Part shown: positions 42,313 through 51,434 of the stretch, in pieces | Layout of the letters: every line of letters starts with the position of its first letter | How positions within the stretch are numbered: the first letter of the stretch is position 1 | DNA from: Nocardioides jiangxiensis | GTDB lineage: Bacteria; Actinomycetota; Actinomycetes; Propionibacteriales; Nocardioidaceae | Length of the DNA: 64,000 nt | NCBI RefSeq assembly: GCF_030580915.1 | Contig: NZ_JAUQTA010000001.1 | Location: 1,736,001-1,800,000 of the forward strand | Reading direction: 5' to 3' | Notes under the pieces: model-generated | What the model was told of the DNA's origin: nothing | The model's input: the letters and a program-made list of their open reading frames with translations, nothing else | Database searches by the model: none | Position numbers and translations under genes: made by a program

Positions 42313-42349
42313 CACGACGGCCGCCCGGTCAGGCCGGGCGGCCGTCGTG
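42313..42349 (-). terminator. Terminator of etfD
   Basis: A 16-bp perfect stem (CACGACGGCCGCCCGG and complement) with a TCAGG loop, 16 bp past the etfD stop; the strongest hairpin in the window. Confidence 0.85.
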
Positions 42350-42364
42350 TTCAGCGGCTGATCG

Positions 42365-45300
42365 TCAGAGGTCGAACAGCGAGGACGCGCCGTGGATGTC
42401 GGCGTCCGTACGCGGCGTGTGCGTCGCTCCGCTGGACTTCGGGGCCTCCGCGGGCGCGGCGGGCGCGGCCGGGGCCGGCTCCTCCGCAGCGGGGGCCTCG
42501 ACGACCGGCTCCTCGGCCGAAGCCTGCTCGGCAGGAGCCTCCGGCGCGTCGTCGGCCTCGAGGATCGTCTCCGCGGCCTCCGCCTCTGCAGCAGGTGCCT
42601 CCTCGGCGACCGGCTCGGCAGCCGGAGCGGCCTCCGCCGGAGCGGACTCGACGGGAGCAGCCGGAGCAGCGGCGGCGGGAGCCGCAGCGGCAGCCGGGGC
42701 GCCACCCTCGGGCCACGGGATGTCGAAGAGCGACGAGGCGCCGTGGATGTCGACATCCGTACGCGGCGTGGTCGCCGCACCACTCGAGGCCGGGGCAGCC
42801 GGGACGGCCGGGGCAGCGGCGGGCGCAGCGGCCTCCTCGGCAGCGGCCTCCTCGACCGGCGCGGCCTCGACCGGTGCGGCCTCGACCTGGGCGGCCGCGG
42901 CCTCCTCGGGCGCAGCCGGAGCGGCCGCGGCCGGGGCGGCCGGAGCGGCCGGAGCGGCAGCCGGGATGTCGAAGAGCGAGCCGCCGGCGTTGAGGTCCTG
43001 GGCCGGGGCAGCCGGAGCCGCCTCCGCCTTCGGAGCCTCGGCCGGAGCAGCCTCAGCCGGCGCAGCGGCGGCGGGAGCAGCCGGAGCGGCCTCCGTCGGT
43101 GCCACGTCGAAGAGCGAGCCGCCGGCGTTGAGGTCCTGGGCCGGGGCAGCCGGAGCCGCCTCCGCCTTCGGGGCCTCGGTCGGTGCCACGTCGAAGAGCG
43201 AGCCGCCGGCAGCAGGGGCAGCCGGAGCGGCCGGCTCAGCCGGAGCAGGCGTGTCGAAGAGCGAGCCACCGGACGCGGGCTTCGACTCGGCCGGAGCCGG
43301 GGTGTCGAAGAGCGAGCCACCCGAAGCCGGGGCGGCCTCGGCCGGAGCAGCGGGGGCGTCACCGAAGAGCGAGCCACCCGACGCCGGCGCAGCCGGAGCG
43401 GCAGGCGCGTCACCGAAGAGCGACGAGCCACCCGCGGCGGTCGAGCCCGCACCACCGGCGGTCTCGGCGCCGGCGACGCCGGACGCAGCCGGCTCACCCT
43501 CGGCGGCCGGAGCCGGAGCGGCAGCCTTCGCGGCCGGGGCGTCGACCGGAGCCTCGCCCGGCTTGAACTTCGTGGCGACCTCGCCCTTGACCGACGCGAG
43601 CAGCATCTGCGCGACGTCGAGCACCTCGACCTCCGTGCGGGCCGTCTCGTCGGCCTGCATCTTGGTGAGGCCGTCGGCCAGCATCACGCGGCAGAACGGG
43701 CAGCCGACGGCGATCTGGTCGGCACCGGTGCCGACCGCCTCTTCCGTGCGGTTCAGGTTGATGCGCGAGCCGATGGTCTCTTCCATCCACATGCGGGCAC
43801 CACCGGCGCCACAGCAGAAGGACTTCTCCTGCGACCGCTCCATCTCCTTGTACTCCGCACCCGGGAGGATCTGGAGGAGGTCACGCGGCGGCGAGTAGAC
43901 CTGGTTGTGGCGACCCAGGAAGCACGGGTCGTGGTAGGTGATGGAGCGCTTGTGGGCGCCCTCGCCGGTCTTGACCGGGGTCAGCTTGCCCTCGCGCACG
44001 AGGCGGTTGAGAAGCTGCGTGTGGTGCACGACCTCGAGCTCGATGCCGAGGTCCTTGTACTCGTTCTTCAGGGTGTTGAAGCAGTGCGCACAGGTCGAGA
44101 CGACCTTCTTGACCTTGAACTCCTTGAAGGTCTCGATGTTCTGCTGCGCCAGGCCCTGGAAGACGAACTCGTTGCCGGCACGACGAGCGGAGTCACCGGT
44201 GCAGGTCTCGCCGTTGCCCAGGACGCCGAACGACACGTCGGCCATGTGGAGCAGCTCGGCGACGGCGCGCGTCGTCTTCTTGGCACGGTCCTCGTAGGCA
44301 CCGGCACAGCCGACCCAGAAGAGCCACTCGACGGAGTCGAGGTCCTCGATGTCCTCGCCGACGACCTTGACGTCGAAGTCGAGACCCTGCGCCCAGTCCA
44401 TGCGGGCGTTCGGGTTCATGTTCCAGGGGTTGCCCTTGTTCTCCAGGCCCTTGAACAGACCGTTGAGCTCGGCCGGGAAGTTGGACTCGACGAGCACCTG
44501 GTAGCGGCGCATGTCGACGAAGTGGTCGACGTGCTCGATGTCGACCGGGCACTGCTGGACGCACGCGCCGCAGTTGGTGCAGGACCACAGGGCGTCCTCG
44601 GAGATGACGAAGTCGCCACCCTCCGGGTTGTAGAACCAGTCCTGCGCGTCCTCGAGGTGACCACCGTCGAGGTCGACGGAGCCGACCAGCGAGCGGTCAG
44701 CCGCACCCTCGACGCCGGCAGCGACGTCGTACGCGTGCTGGCGCAGGCCCATCATCATGAGCTTCGGGGAGAGCGGCTTCTCGGTGTTCCACGCGGGGCA
44801 CTGCGACTGGCAGCGACCACACTCGGTACACGTCGTGAAGTCGAGGATGCCCTTCCACGAGAAGTCGTTGATCGAGCCGACACCGAGGACGGAGTCCTCG
44901 TCGAGGTCGTCGATGTCCTCGAGCGTGATCGCCTTGCCGTTGGACGTCAGCGGCTTGAGGCCGCCCAGCGCCGTACCGCCGGAGGACTCACGCTTGAAGA
45001 AGATGTTGAACCACGCGGTGAAGCGGTGCCACGCGACACCCATCGTGAGGTTCGAGGAGATGACGATCAGCCACAGCATCGCGGAGGTGACCTTGAACAT
45101 CGCGATGGCGAAGACCCAGTTCTCGGCGCCGTGGTGCGACGTCGGGAAGAGGTGCGAGAAGTACTGCGAGAGCGGGAAGTGGAAGCCCGTCGCGTGCTCG
45201 GCGTGCTCGCCACCCATGGCCTTGGCCATGTTGTACTCCGCGCCGCGGATGAAGAGGATCGCGGCCGACTCGAGGAAGACCATCGCCTCGACGAAGTAGG

Positions 45301-45766
45301 CCTGCCACATCGTCGAGCCGTAGAAGCGCGTCTTGCGCGACGGGGTGTTCGACGGGCGGTGCGTCAGGCGGTACGCGATCAGCGGGAGGATCGCCAGGGC
45401 GCCGAGGAGGCCGATGAACTCGGAGAACCACTCGAAGCCGAAGAAGGTGCCGATGACCGGCCAGGCGAACGTCGGCGCGAAGAGCTGCACGACGCCCTGC
45501 ATGACGGCGGTCGAGAGCACCAGGAACGCCATGTAGGCGAACCAGTGCAGGCCGCCGACCCACCAGATCTGGAACATGCGCGTGTGGAGGAAGGTCTCCT
45601 TCAGCATGTTCAGACCGCGGGCGATCGGGCGGTCGGTGCGGTTCAGCGCAGGCTGACCCTGGCGGATCACCTTCAGCATCGCGCGCACGGCGCGGGTGGT
45701 CAGTGCAACCGCGACGACGGTGAACGAGAGGCTCACCACGATCGCGATGATCTGCATCAAAGACAT
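42365..45766 (-). CDS. etfD: EtfD: membrane iron-sulfur electron-transfer-flavoprotein:menaquinone oxidoreductase with a long SLFD-repeat tail
   Basis: A 1133-residue protein. Several membrane helices to residue 245 (about 5-25, 68-98, 112-133, 155-175, 215-240). Two [4Fe-4S] motifs: CTECGRCQSQCP (313-324) and CTNCGACVQQCP (396-407). Two CCG-type domains: WVGCAGAYED to CAHCF, and HDPCFLGRH to CCGAGGARMWME (651). This matches Rv0338c/EtfD of M. tuberculosis, which passes acyl-CoA dehydrogenase electrons to menaquinone in beta-oxidation. Residues 735-1133 are an Ala/Pro/Glu tail with nine SLF[DG] motifs, far longer than needed for the enzyme. FadE5 here is a plausible upstream donor. No partner etf genes are adjacent. 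Confidence 0.93.
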   Translation of the reverse strand: MSLMQIIAIVVSLSFTVVAVALTTRAVRAMLKVIRQGQPALNRTDRPIARGLNMLKETFLHTRMFQIWWVGGLHWFAYMAFLVLSTAVMQGVVQLFAPTFAWPVIGTFFGFEWFSEFIGLLGALAILPLIAYRLTHRPSNTPSRKTRFYGSTMWQAYFVEAMVFLESAAILFIRGAEYNMAKAMGGEHAEHATGFHFPLSQYFSHLFPTSHHGAENWVFAIAMFKVTSAMLWLIVISSNLTMGVAWHRFTAWFNIFFKRESSGGTALGGLKPLTSNGKAITLEDIDDLDEDSVLGVGSINDFSWKGILDFTTCTECGRCQSQCPAWNTEKPLSPKLMMMGLRQHAYDVAAGVEGAADRSLVGSVDLDGGHLEDAQDWFYNPEGGDFVISEDALWSCTNCGACVQQCPVDIEHVDHFVDMRRYQVLVESNFPAELNGLFKGLENKGNPWNMNPNARMDWAQGLDFDVKVVGEDIEDLDSVEWLFWVGCAGAYEDRAKKTTRAVAELLHMADVSFGVLGNGETCTGDSARRAGNEFVFQGLAQQNIETFKEFKVKKVVSTCAHCFNTLKNEYKDLGIELEVVHHTQLLNRLVREGKLTPVKTGEGAHKRSITYHDPCFLGRHNQVYSPPRDLLQILPGAEYKEMERSQEKSFCCGAGGARMWMEETIGSRINLNRTEEAVGTGADQIAVGCPFCRVMLADGLTKMQADETARTEVEVLDVAQMLLASVKGEVATKFKPGEAPVDAPAAKAAAPAPAAEGEPAASGVAGAETAGGAGSTAAGGSSLFGDAPAAPAAPASGGSLFGDAPAAPAEAAPASGGSLFDTPAPAESKPASGGSLFDTPAPAEPAAPAAPAAGGSLFDVAPTEAPKAEAAPAAPAQDLNAGGSLFDVAPTEAAPAAPAAAAPAEAAPAEAPKAEAAPAAPAQDLNAGGSLFDIPAAAPAAPAAPAAAAPAAPEEAAAAQVEAAPVEAAPVEEAAAEEAAAPAAAPAVPAAPASSGAATTPRTDVDIHGASSLFDIPWPEGGAPAAAAAPAAAAPAAPVESAPAEAAPAAEPVAEEAPAAEAEAAETILEADDAPEAPAEQASAEEPVVEAPAAEEPAPAAPAAPAEAPKSSGATHTPRTDADIHGASSLFDL
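42368..43564 (-). repeat. Low-complexity tail of EtfD with nine SLF[DG] motifs
   Basis: Motifs start near residues 782, 799, 818, 835, 856, 884, 930, 1012 and 1129. Spacers are Ala/Pro/Glu-rich. A unit APTEAPKAEAAPAAPAQDLNAGG-like is duplicated around 861-883 and 907-929. The two last motifs share TPRTD[VA]DIHGASSLFD, and the protein ends SLFDL. Confidence 0.85.
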
Positions 45767-45793
45767 GGAGGGACGGCTCCTTGCGAGTCGGTT

Positions 45794-45807
45794 CTACCCA
45801 TGGGTAG
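45794..45807. promoter_or_regulatory. Perfect palindrome upstream of etfD
   Basis: CTACCCATGGGTAG is a 14-bp perfect palindrome 28 bp upstream of the etfD start, where an operator would overlap the promoter. The binder is unknown. Confidence 0.45.
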
Positions 45808-45883
45808 GGCTGGCGGCATCCTAGCCCGCGCAGCGGCCCCGTCTCGCGTGAGAGCGGTCGCTTAGGAGACCCTTACCCGCAGG

Positions 45884-47095
45884 TCAGCGGCCCGGTCGGA
45901 GGCCGAGCCAGCCGGCGGCGAGGCAGGCGACAGCGGCCAGCCCGGCGAACCACGGGTAGATCGCGTCCAGTCCCCAGGTCGTCGCCGCCCAGCCCGCGCC
46001 GATCGTCGGGAAGGCCATCGTGGAGTAGGCCAGCAGGTAGTAGGCCGACATCGTCTCGCCACGCCGGCCCGCGGGCACGACGTTGGAGAGGTGCCGCAGC
46101 GAGCCGCCGAAGCTCAGCCCGAACGCGCCGCCGAGGACCGCTGAGATCACGAAGACGGCGTACGGGTCGTGGCTGGCGAGGGCGGGGATCGTGAGCAGCA
46201 GGGAGGCTGCCATCCCGACGTCGCCGACGAGGGCGGAGCGTCGGGCCTCGAGGTCGGTGGCCGCGAGCTGGACCAGTGCGGCGGCGAGCGCGGAGACCGC
46301 GACGACGGCACCGCCGAAGACGAGGTTGTGCACGCCGGTCTTCTGGGCGGCCAGCGTGGGGAAGAGCGAGAGCAGCACACCGAGGACGGACCAGGCGGCC
46401 ATCACGCCGAGCGCGGCGAACCAGAAGTCCACGCGGATCTCCGCGGGCACCGACGGCCTGGCGATGCGGATCGCCCCCCGGGTGGGGGCGGCGTGGGTCT
46501 CGCGCAGCGCGAGAAGGCCGATGCCCATCGCGACGACGAGCGCGCCGATGACGACGAACGGCAGCCGCAGCGGGTGGGGTGCGTACTGGGCGAGCAGCGA
46601 GGAGGCCAGGATCGCGACGGTGATGCCGATGTTGAACGCCGCCCCGCTGAGCTGGCCGGTCCGGCGGCCGTGGTCGGGACGCAGGTCCATCAGGGCGGCA
46701 GCGCCGGCCACGACGATCGACCCGACGGCGGCGCCGTGCAGCACCCGCGCGGCCAGCAGCATCCAGACGTTGGTCGCGAACAGGAAGATCACCAGGCCGA
46801 CGACCAGCGTCGCGGTCGCGGCGAGCAGCACCGGCTTGCGCCCGACGGCGTCGGAGATCGTGCCGGAGACGAGCACGGCCGCGAGCGCGGCGAAGGCGTA
46901 GACCGCGAAGATCACGGTCGTGGTCAGCGGGGTCAGGTGCCACTCGGACTGGTAGATGCCGTAGAGCGGCGCCGGCATGCCGGAGACGCCGAGGGCGATG
47001 CCGGTCAGCGTGAGGACGAGCGAGTACGCCCAGCGCTGGCCGGTGTGGGGGTCGGACAAGGCGTGGATGCCGGGTGTGGCTGCTGCGCTCGTCAC
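45884..47095 (-). CDS. MFS transporter
   Basis: A 403-residue protein with twelve predicted helices. The A-motif loop is GTISDAVGRKPVLLAATATLVVG between helices 2 and 3, and RVLHGAAVGSIVVAGAAALMDL is the helix 4 region of drug/metabolite exporters. It is divergent from an ArsR-type regulator across 59 bp containing two matching operators, so export is probably induced by a compound the regulator senses. Substrate unknown. GTG start at 47095. Confidence 0.9.
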   Translation of the reverse strand: MTSAAATPGIHALSDPHTGQRWAYSLVLTLTGIALGVSGMPAPLYGIYQSEWHLTPLTTTVIFAVYAFAALAAVLVSGTISDAVGRKPVLLAATATLVVGLVIFLFATNVWMLLAARVLHGAAVGSIVVAGAAALMDLRPDHGRRTGQLSGAAFNIGITVAILASSLLAQYAPHPLRLPFVVIGALVVAMGIGLLALRETHAAPTRGAIRIARPSVPAEIRVDFWFAALGVMAAWSVLGVLLSLFPTLAAQKTGVHNLVFGGAVVAVSALAAALVQLAATDLEARRSALVGDVGMAASLLLTIPALASHDPYAVFVISAVLGGAFGLSFGGSLRHLSNVVPAGRRGETMSAYYLLAYSTMAFPTIGAGWAATTWGLDAIYPWFAGLAAVACLAAGWLGLRPGR

Positions 47096-47116
47096 CGCGT
47101 ACCTGCTTCCGGTAGG

Positions 47117-47132
47117 TTTGATGTACGTCGAA
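47117..47132. promoter_or_regulatory. ArsR operator copy 1
   Basis: TTTGATGTACGTCGAA, an imperfect palindrome (12 of 16 positions symmetric) between the MFS and ArsR genes; 13 of 16 bases match the copy at 47151. Confidence 0.55.
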
Positions 47133-47150
47133 CTCCTACGGTACGCCTGG

Positions 47151-47166
47151 TTCGATGAACGTCAAA
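47151..47166. promoter_or_regulatory. ArsR operator copy 2, over the regulator start codon
   Basis: TTCGATGAACGTCAAA covers ATG 47155. Consensus with copy 1: TTYGATGWACGTCRAA. A site here would autorepress the regulator and suggests that the true start may be ATG 47188. Confidence 0.55.
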
Positions 47167-47532
47167 CCTGATTTCGAGGTGAGCGACATGACGCCCGACC
47201 CCGCTACGGCCGCCGCGCCCGCCGCGCAGGATGCCGCGATCCCTGTCGCCGGCATCCAGCAGCTGCTCGCAGCCCTGCAGGATCCGGTGCGCCTCGAGAT
47301 GGTTCGCCGCCTCGTCGACGCGGGTGGCGAGGCGCAGTGCAAGCTCCTCTACGACGGCGTCGGCAAGTCGACTGCCGCCCACCACTTCAAGATCCTGCGT
47401 GAGGCGGGCATCACCGAGCGCCTCACCGTCGAGGGCACGACCTACCAGCGACTGCGCTCGGCCGACCTGGCGGAGGCCGCACCGGGGCTGCTCGACGCCG
47501 TCGTCGGTGCCGCCCAGCGCGAGACGGGGTGA
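47155..47532 (+). CDS. ArsR-family winged-helix regulator
   Basis: A 125-residue regulator (or 114 from ATG 47188). IQQLLAALQDPVRLEMVRRLVDAGGEAQC, then KSTAAHHFKILREAGITERLTVEGTTYQRLR, is the ArsR-type winged helix. Metal-binding cysteine pairs are absent (one Cys only), so it is more likely to sense an organic ligand. It is divergent from the MFS exporter and two shared operators lie between them. A hairpin terminator follows. Confidence 0.88.
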   Translation: MNVKPDFEVSDMTPDPATAAAPAAQDAAIPVAGIQQLLAALQDPVRLEMVRRLVDAGGEAQCKLLYDGVGKSTAAHHFKILREAGITERLTVEGTTYQRLRSADLAEAAPGLLDAVVGAAQRETG

Positions 47533-47534
47533 CG

Positions 47535-47571
47535 ACGGCCGCCGCTCCTCGGGGGAAGGAGCGGCGGCCGT
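47535..47571. terminator. Bidirectional terminator between ArsR and the M19-like gene
   Basis: A 14-bp perfect stem (ACGGCCGCCGCTCC and complement) with a 9-nt loop in the convergent gap. Confidence 0.8.
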
Positions 47572-47608
47572 TGCGTCCGGGTCCGGCTGGCTCGCCGGAG
47601 TCGGGGCC

Positions 47609-50116
47609 TCAGCCGACCCGTCGTACGCCGGTGACGACGCCGGCCGCCGAGAAGTCCACGGCCATCCGGGCAGCGGAACCGTCGCGGTCCGTCGCGCAGG
47701 TCGTGTACGTGTGGCCGAGGCGCTCGTAGGGCTGGCCCACCGCGTCCAGCACCTGTCGGGTCGTCATGCCGGTGCTGACCGCCGCACGGAAGGCGTCCAC
47801 GCTCCGGCGCTGGTCGGCGTTGCGGCACGCGTCGGGTGCGATGCCGACGGCGCGCTCCCACATCTCCAGGTACGCCTCCGCACCGCGGCTCATGTCCTCC
47901 TTGAAGCCCACGCCCTCGGTGCCCGCGACGTGCGCGGCGTCCTCGATCCAGTCGGGGTAGAGGCCGTACTGCGCCACGCCGTCGGTGTTGATGTCCCACA
48001 CGCGCTGGCCGCTGACGCCCTTGTCGACCGTCACGCCGCCGAGGCCGGTGAACGGGTAGGTCACCGGGTTGGTCGCGTTCGCGCCGCGCGGGGAGCCCTG
48101 GGCGCCGAAGCCGTTCATGTCCGCGCCGTAGCCGAAGCCGAAGTAGTAGCGCGGGTCCGCCCAGCCCAGGTGCTGCCTCCACTTGTCGACGAAGCCGGGG
48201 GAGTCGCCGGCGTACGGCGTGACGAAGCCGCCCAGCTTGTAGATCCGCGGGTAGGCGTCCGGCGTCGACCACGAGTGGCTGGACAGGATCCCCGGGTGGC
48301 GGCCGTCGGCGGCTGCCTTCTCGTAGAGGTCGAGGGCGGCGTTGCGGCCGTTGACGCTCATGTGGTCGGGGTCGAAGAGGATCCCGTTGTCGATCATCTC
48401 GTTGAGCAGGCGCTTGCCGAGGTCGGTCAGGCCACGGGCGTTGCAGTGCGGGCCCGGCGGGTACGCCGGCACCGGCTGGGTGCCGCCGAGCCCGTAGAGC
48501 TCGCCGATCGCCCCGAAGATCGCGTCCTGCTGGGGCAGGGCGCCCTCCGGGGCGGTGAGCGGGCCCTGCAGCTTGTCGTGCTCGTCCTCGTCGTACGTCG
48601 ACGGGCAGGTCCGCATCTGCAGGAACGAGCCGGTGTTGATGAAGTTGCCGAGGTTCGTGATGGTGCCCGTCGTGCCCTCGTCGCCCGCGACGCCGGTCAG
48701 GGCGTTGTCGAACTTGTTGGTGATCTCCATCTGGCGCACGCCCATCGCCTTCACCTCGGCGAGGCCGGCGTCGAGCTGCTGCTGGGAGCAGGTCGGCTGC
48801 CCGGCGACCACGTTGCACCCGAACGGCACGGACGTCTCGATGCCCATGATCACCGCGAGCTTGCCGCTGTTGATCACCTGACGGGCCTGGAAGGGGTCGG
48901 TGACGATGCGGTACCAGCCGCGGCCCGGGCCGCCGTACTGCGCGTCGATGTAGTCCTGCATCTTCCACATGTCCTTCGCCTGGCGGCGGATGGACTCCAT
49001 GTCGTTGCAGGAGTTCTTCTTGAGCGGGTAGAGCTCACAGAGCACGTTGTTCTCGACGAGCAGGTTCGTGTAGACGCGCAGGCCGCCGCGCCACGAGCGC
49101 TCGAGCCACTTCCAGTAGACGCCCTGGTGGGTCAGCGAGTGCGGGTTGGGCCAGTCCTTGAAGGTCGGCCAGCCGACGGGGTCGTGACCGGTGCCGGGAG
49201 CCCGGCCGGCCAGGAAGTCGTCGAGCACCGCGCCCTTGCCGTTGGCGACCTGGTGGTCCGGACAGTCGACGAGGGCGTACGGCGCGCCGTAGCGGTGCCA
49301 CGGCGGGCTGCAGATCACGCGACCGCCGAGGAACTCGTGGCTCATGCCGTGCGTGTGCGGGTCGACGTAGCCGCGCACCTCCTGGAAGGAGCTGGTGCCG
49401 GCGAACGGGCCGCCGCTGATGTCGACGTCGACCTCGGGGTACGCCGTGCAGCCCGTGGTCCGCGCCAGCGGGAAGGCCGAGGCGGTGCCGGTGGAGAGGC
49501 CGCCGGTCAGCGTGCGGTGCAGCGCCTTGCCGTTGGCCAGCGTGAAGGTGAAGCCGCCGGAGCTCGTGCGCTGGACCGTCCAGTCGGTCGTCGTCGACGG
49601 CTTGTCGACGCGGGTGACCCCGCCGAGGAGCGTGACGCCCAGGAACTTCCGGTCCGGCGTGTAGAGCAGGTAGCTGCCCAGGTCGGTGGCCTGGAAGAGG
49701 TAGGGCTTGCCGTTGAGCGTGTAGCAGCCGCCGGCCATCGCGTAGCGGTCCTCGGGGACCGCGAGGCGGGGACGGCCGAGGGTGGCGGTGGTCAGCTGCG
49801 GGTCGGGCATGGCGCGCTCGGACTCGACGTACGCCTCGGAGGCGGCGCGCTGCGCGTCGGTCGTCGGGTCGGTGACCAGGGCCGCCTCGGGGGAGCGGCT
49901 GAGCGCGTTCTTGACCGTGAGGTCGTTCTCGTCGTGGTCGGCGGCCGCGTGGATCGCGGCGAGCGTGCCGGCGACCTCGTGCATGGACCCGACCGGGTTG
50001 CCCGGAGCGGCGGCGTCGCTGCCACTGCCGAGCCCGCCGAACGCCGCCGCGAGGACGGTGGTCAGGGCGACGGCGCTGGAGACTCCGAGGCGGAGGAGGC
50101 GCGGGTCGGGGCGCAT
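47609..50116 (-). CDS. Large secreted protein resembling membrane dipeptidase/amidohydrolase (M19-like)
   Basis: An 835-residue protein with a signal peptide (LLRLGVSSAVALTTVLAAAFGGLG). The first 260 residues include a beta-rich domain (GGCYTLNGKPYLFQATDLGSYLLYTPDRKFLG). An amidohydrolase-like region begins DPHTHGMSHEFLGG near 268; later metal-site candidates are VIMGIETS, DPDHMSVNGRNAAL and LSSHSW. M19 dipeptidases are about 400 residues, so the protein is twice that size. ATG 50116 is set by AAGGAG 5 nt upstream; a GTG at 50122 overlaps that site. Substrate unknown. Confidence 0.75.
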   Translation of the reverse strand: MRPDPRLLRLGVSSAVALTTVLAAAFGGLGSGSDAAAPGNPVGSMHEVAGTLAAIHAAADHDENDLTVKNALSRSPEAALVTDPTTDAQRAASEAYVESERAMPDPQLTTATLGRPRLAVPEDRYAMAGGCYTLNGKPYLFQATDLGSYLLYTPDRKFLGVTLLGGVTRVDKPSTTTDWTVQRTSSGGFTFTLANGKALHRTLTGGLSTGTASAFPLARTTGCTAYPEVDVDISGGPFAGTSSFQEVRGYVDPHTHGMSHEFLGGRVICSPPWHRYGAPYALVDCPDHQVANGKGAVLDDFLAGRAPGTGHDPVGWPTFKDWPNPHSLTHQGVYWKWLERSWRGGLRVYTNLLVENNVLCELYPLKKNSCNDMESIRRQAKDMWKMQDYIDAQYGGPGRGWYRIVTDPFQARQVINSGKLAVIMGIETSVPFGCNVVAGQPTCSQQQLDAGLAEVKAMGVRQMEITNKFDNALTGVAGDEGTTGTITNLGNFINTGSFLQMRTCPSTYDEDEHDKLQGPLTAPEGALPQQDAIFGAIGELYGLGGTQPVPAYPPGPHCNARGLTDLGKRLLNEMIDNGILFDPDHMSVNGRNAALDLYEKAAADGRHPGILSSHSWSTPDAYPRIYKLGGFVTPYAGDSPGFVDKWRQHLGWADPRYYFGFGYGADMNGFGAQGSPRGANATNPVTYPFTGLGGVTVDKGVSGQRVWDINTDGVAQYGLYPDWIEDAAHVAGTEGVGFKEDMSRGAEAYLEMWERAVGIAPDACRNADQRRSVDAFRAAVSTGMTTRQVLDAVGQPYERLGHTYTTCATDRDGSAARMAVDFSAAGVVTGVRRVG

Positions 50117-50159
50117 GGGCACTCCTTGGCAGGGCGAATTGTGACGACGGTCATATCGC

Positions 50160-51434
50160 TCAACGCCCTGCGCCTGCGCCGGTGACGCGGTAATTCACAA
50201 ACGTTGGGACCGCGATTGACGCAATCACCACCAGTGCCACGACGAGTACGCCGCCGCCCGCCGCCGCGGCAGCTGCGCCGGTCAGCGCGGCAGCCCCGCC
50301 GTGTGCCACGTCCGCGATGCGCGGCCCCCCGGCCACGACGACCACGAAGACACCCTGCAGCCGGCCCCGCATCTCGTCGGTCGCGGCGGTCTGCAGCATG
50401 GAGGTGCGGAACGCCGCCGACACGATGTCGGCCGCGCCGCCGACCGCCAGGAACGCGGCCGCCACCCAGATCACCACGTGCGGCGACCACGCGGCGAAGA
50501 GGCAGGCGATGCCGAAACCGGTCATCGCCAGGCCCCACACGACGATCGCCGCCACCACCGCGACGCCCTGGCGGGTGACCCGGGAGACCCAGCCGCTGAG
50601 GATGCCGCCGACCACCGCTCCCGCGGGGATCGCTGCGAAGAGCAGCGCGAACGCGAAGCCGCCGCCGTCGTGCGGGCCCTCGAATGCCTGGTCGGCCAGC
50701 TGCGGGAAGAGCGCCCGCGGCATGCCGAAGACCATCGCGATCAGGTCGACGACGAACGACATCAGGAGCACCGGCTGTGTGGCGAGGTAGGAGAAGCCGT
50801 CGACGACGCTGCGCAGGCCCGGGCTCCCGCTGACACCCTCGACGGGCATCCGCGGGAAGCTGCTCACCGCCCAGAGCGGCGCCAGCAGGAAGAGCGCGTC
50901 GATCGCGTAGAGGCAGGCGTAGCCGGTGAGGGGGAGCAGCACGCCCGCGAGGAGCGGTCCGGCCACGGCGCCGGCGGTGAACACGGTCATGCCCAGCGCG
51001 TTGGCGGCGGGCAGGAGCTCCTCGGGGAGCAGTCGCGGGAGCACGGCGCCGAGCGTCGGGGACGACACCGCGAAGAACGCCTGCTGGACCGCGAAGACGG
51101 CCAGAAGGGACCACGGCCCCGCCGTACCCGTCGCGGCGAGGAGCCAGAAGAGAGCACTCGTCGCCATCAGGCCGAGCGTCGTGACCTGCAGGATCGTGCG
51201 GCGGTCGAGGTGGTCGGCGAGCGCGCCGCCCCAGAGGCCGAACACCACGAGCGGGACCAGGCCGAAGAGGCCGGTCAGGCCGACGTACGCGCTGGAGCCG
51301 GTGAGGGCGTAGATCTGTGCGGGGACCGCGACCACGGTCAGCTGGGCGCCGACCATGCTGACCAGGTTGGCGGTGAAGAGACGGCGGTAGGCGGGCACGC
51401 GCAGCGGCCGGACGTCGGCGAGCAGGCCCTTCAC
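50160..51434 (-). CDS. MFS transporter (enterobactin-exporter-like)
   Basis: A 424-residue protein with twelve helices. YRRLFTANLVSMVGAQLTVVAVPAQIYALTGSSAYVGL and GLWGGALADHLDRRTILQ are typical of the EntS-like MFS_3 group of exporters. GTG start overlaps the stop of the upstream MFS gene (GTGA), so two transporters form one operon. An export role for a siderophore or drug is possible; the siderophore uptake operon is 9 kb away and no siderophore synthesis is in the window. Confidence 0.88.
   Translation of the reverse strand: MKGLLADVRPLRVPAYRRLFTANLVSMVGAQLTVVAVPAQIYALTGSSAYVGLTGLFGLVPLVVFGLWGGALADHLDRRTILQVTTLGLMATSALFWLLAATGTAGPWSLLAVFAVQQAFFAVSSPTLGAVLPRLLPEELLPAANALGMTVFTAGAVAGPLLAGVLLPLTGYACLYAIDALFLLAPLWAVSSFPRMPVEGVSGSPGLRSVVDGFSYLATQPVLLMSFVVDLIAMVFGMPRALFPQLADQAFEGPHDGGGFAFALLFAAIPAGAVVGGILSGWVSRVTRQGVAVVAAIVVWGLAMTGFGIACLFAAWSPHVVIWVAAAFLAVGGAADIVSAAFRTSMLQTAATDEMRGRLQGVFVVVVAGGPRIADVAHGGAAALTGAAAAAAGGGVLVVALVVIASIAVPTFVNYRVTGAGAGR

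Noticed and set aside
42392..45865. 1157-codon open frame on the plus strand
   Set aside because: Antisense shadow of etfD; its Arg/Gly/Ser repeats simply mirror the Ala/Pro tail codons.
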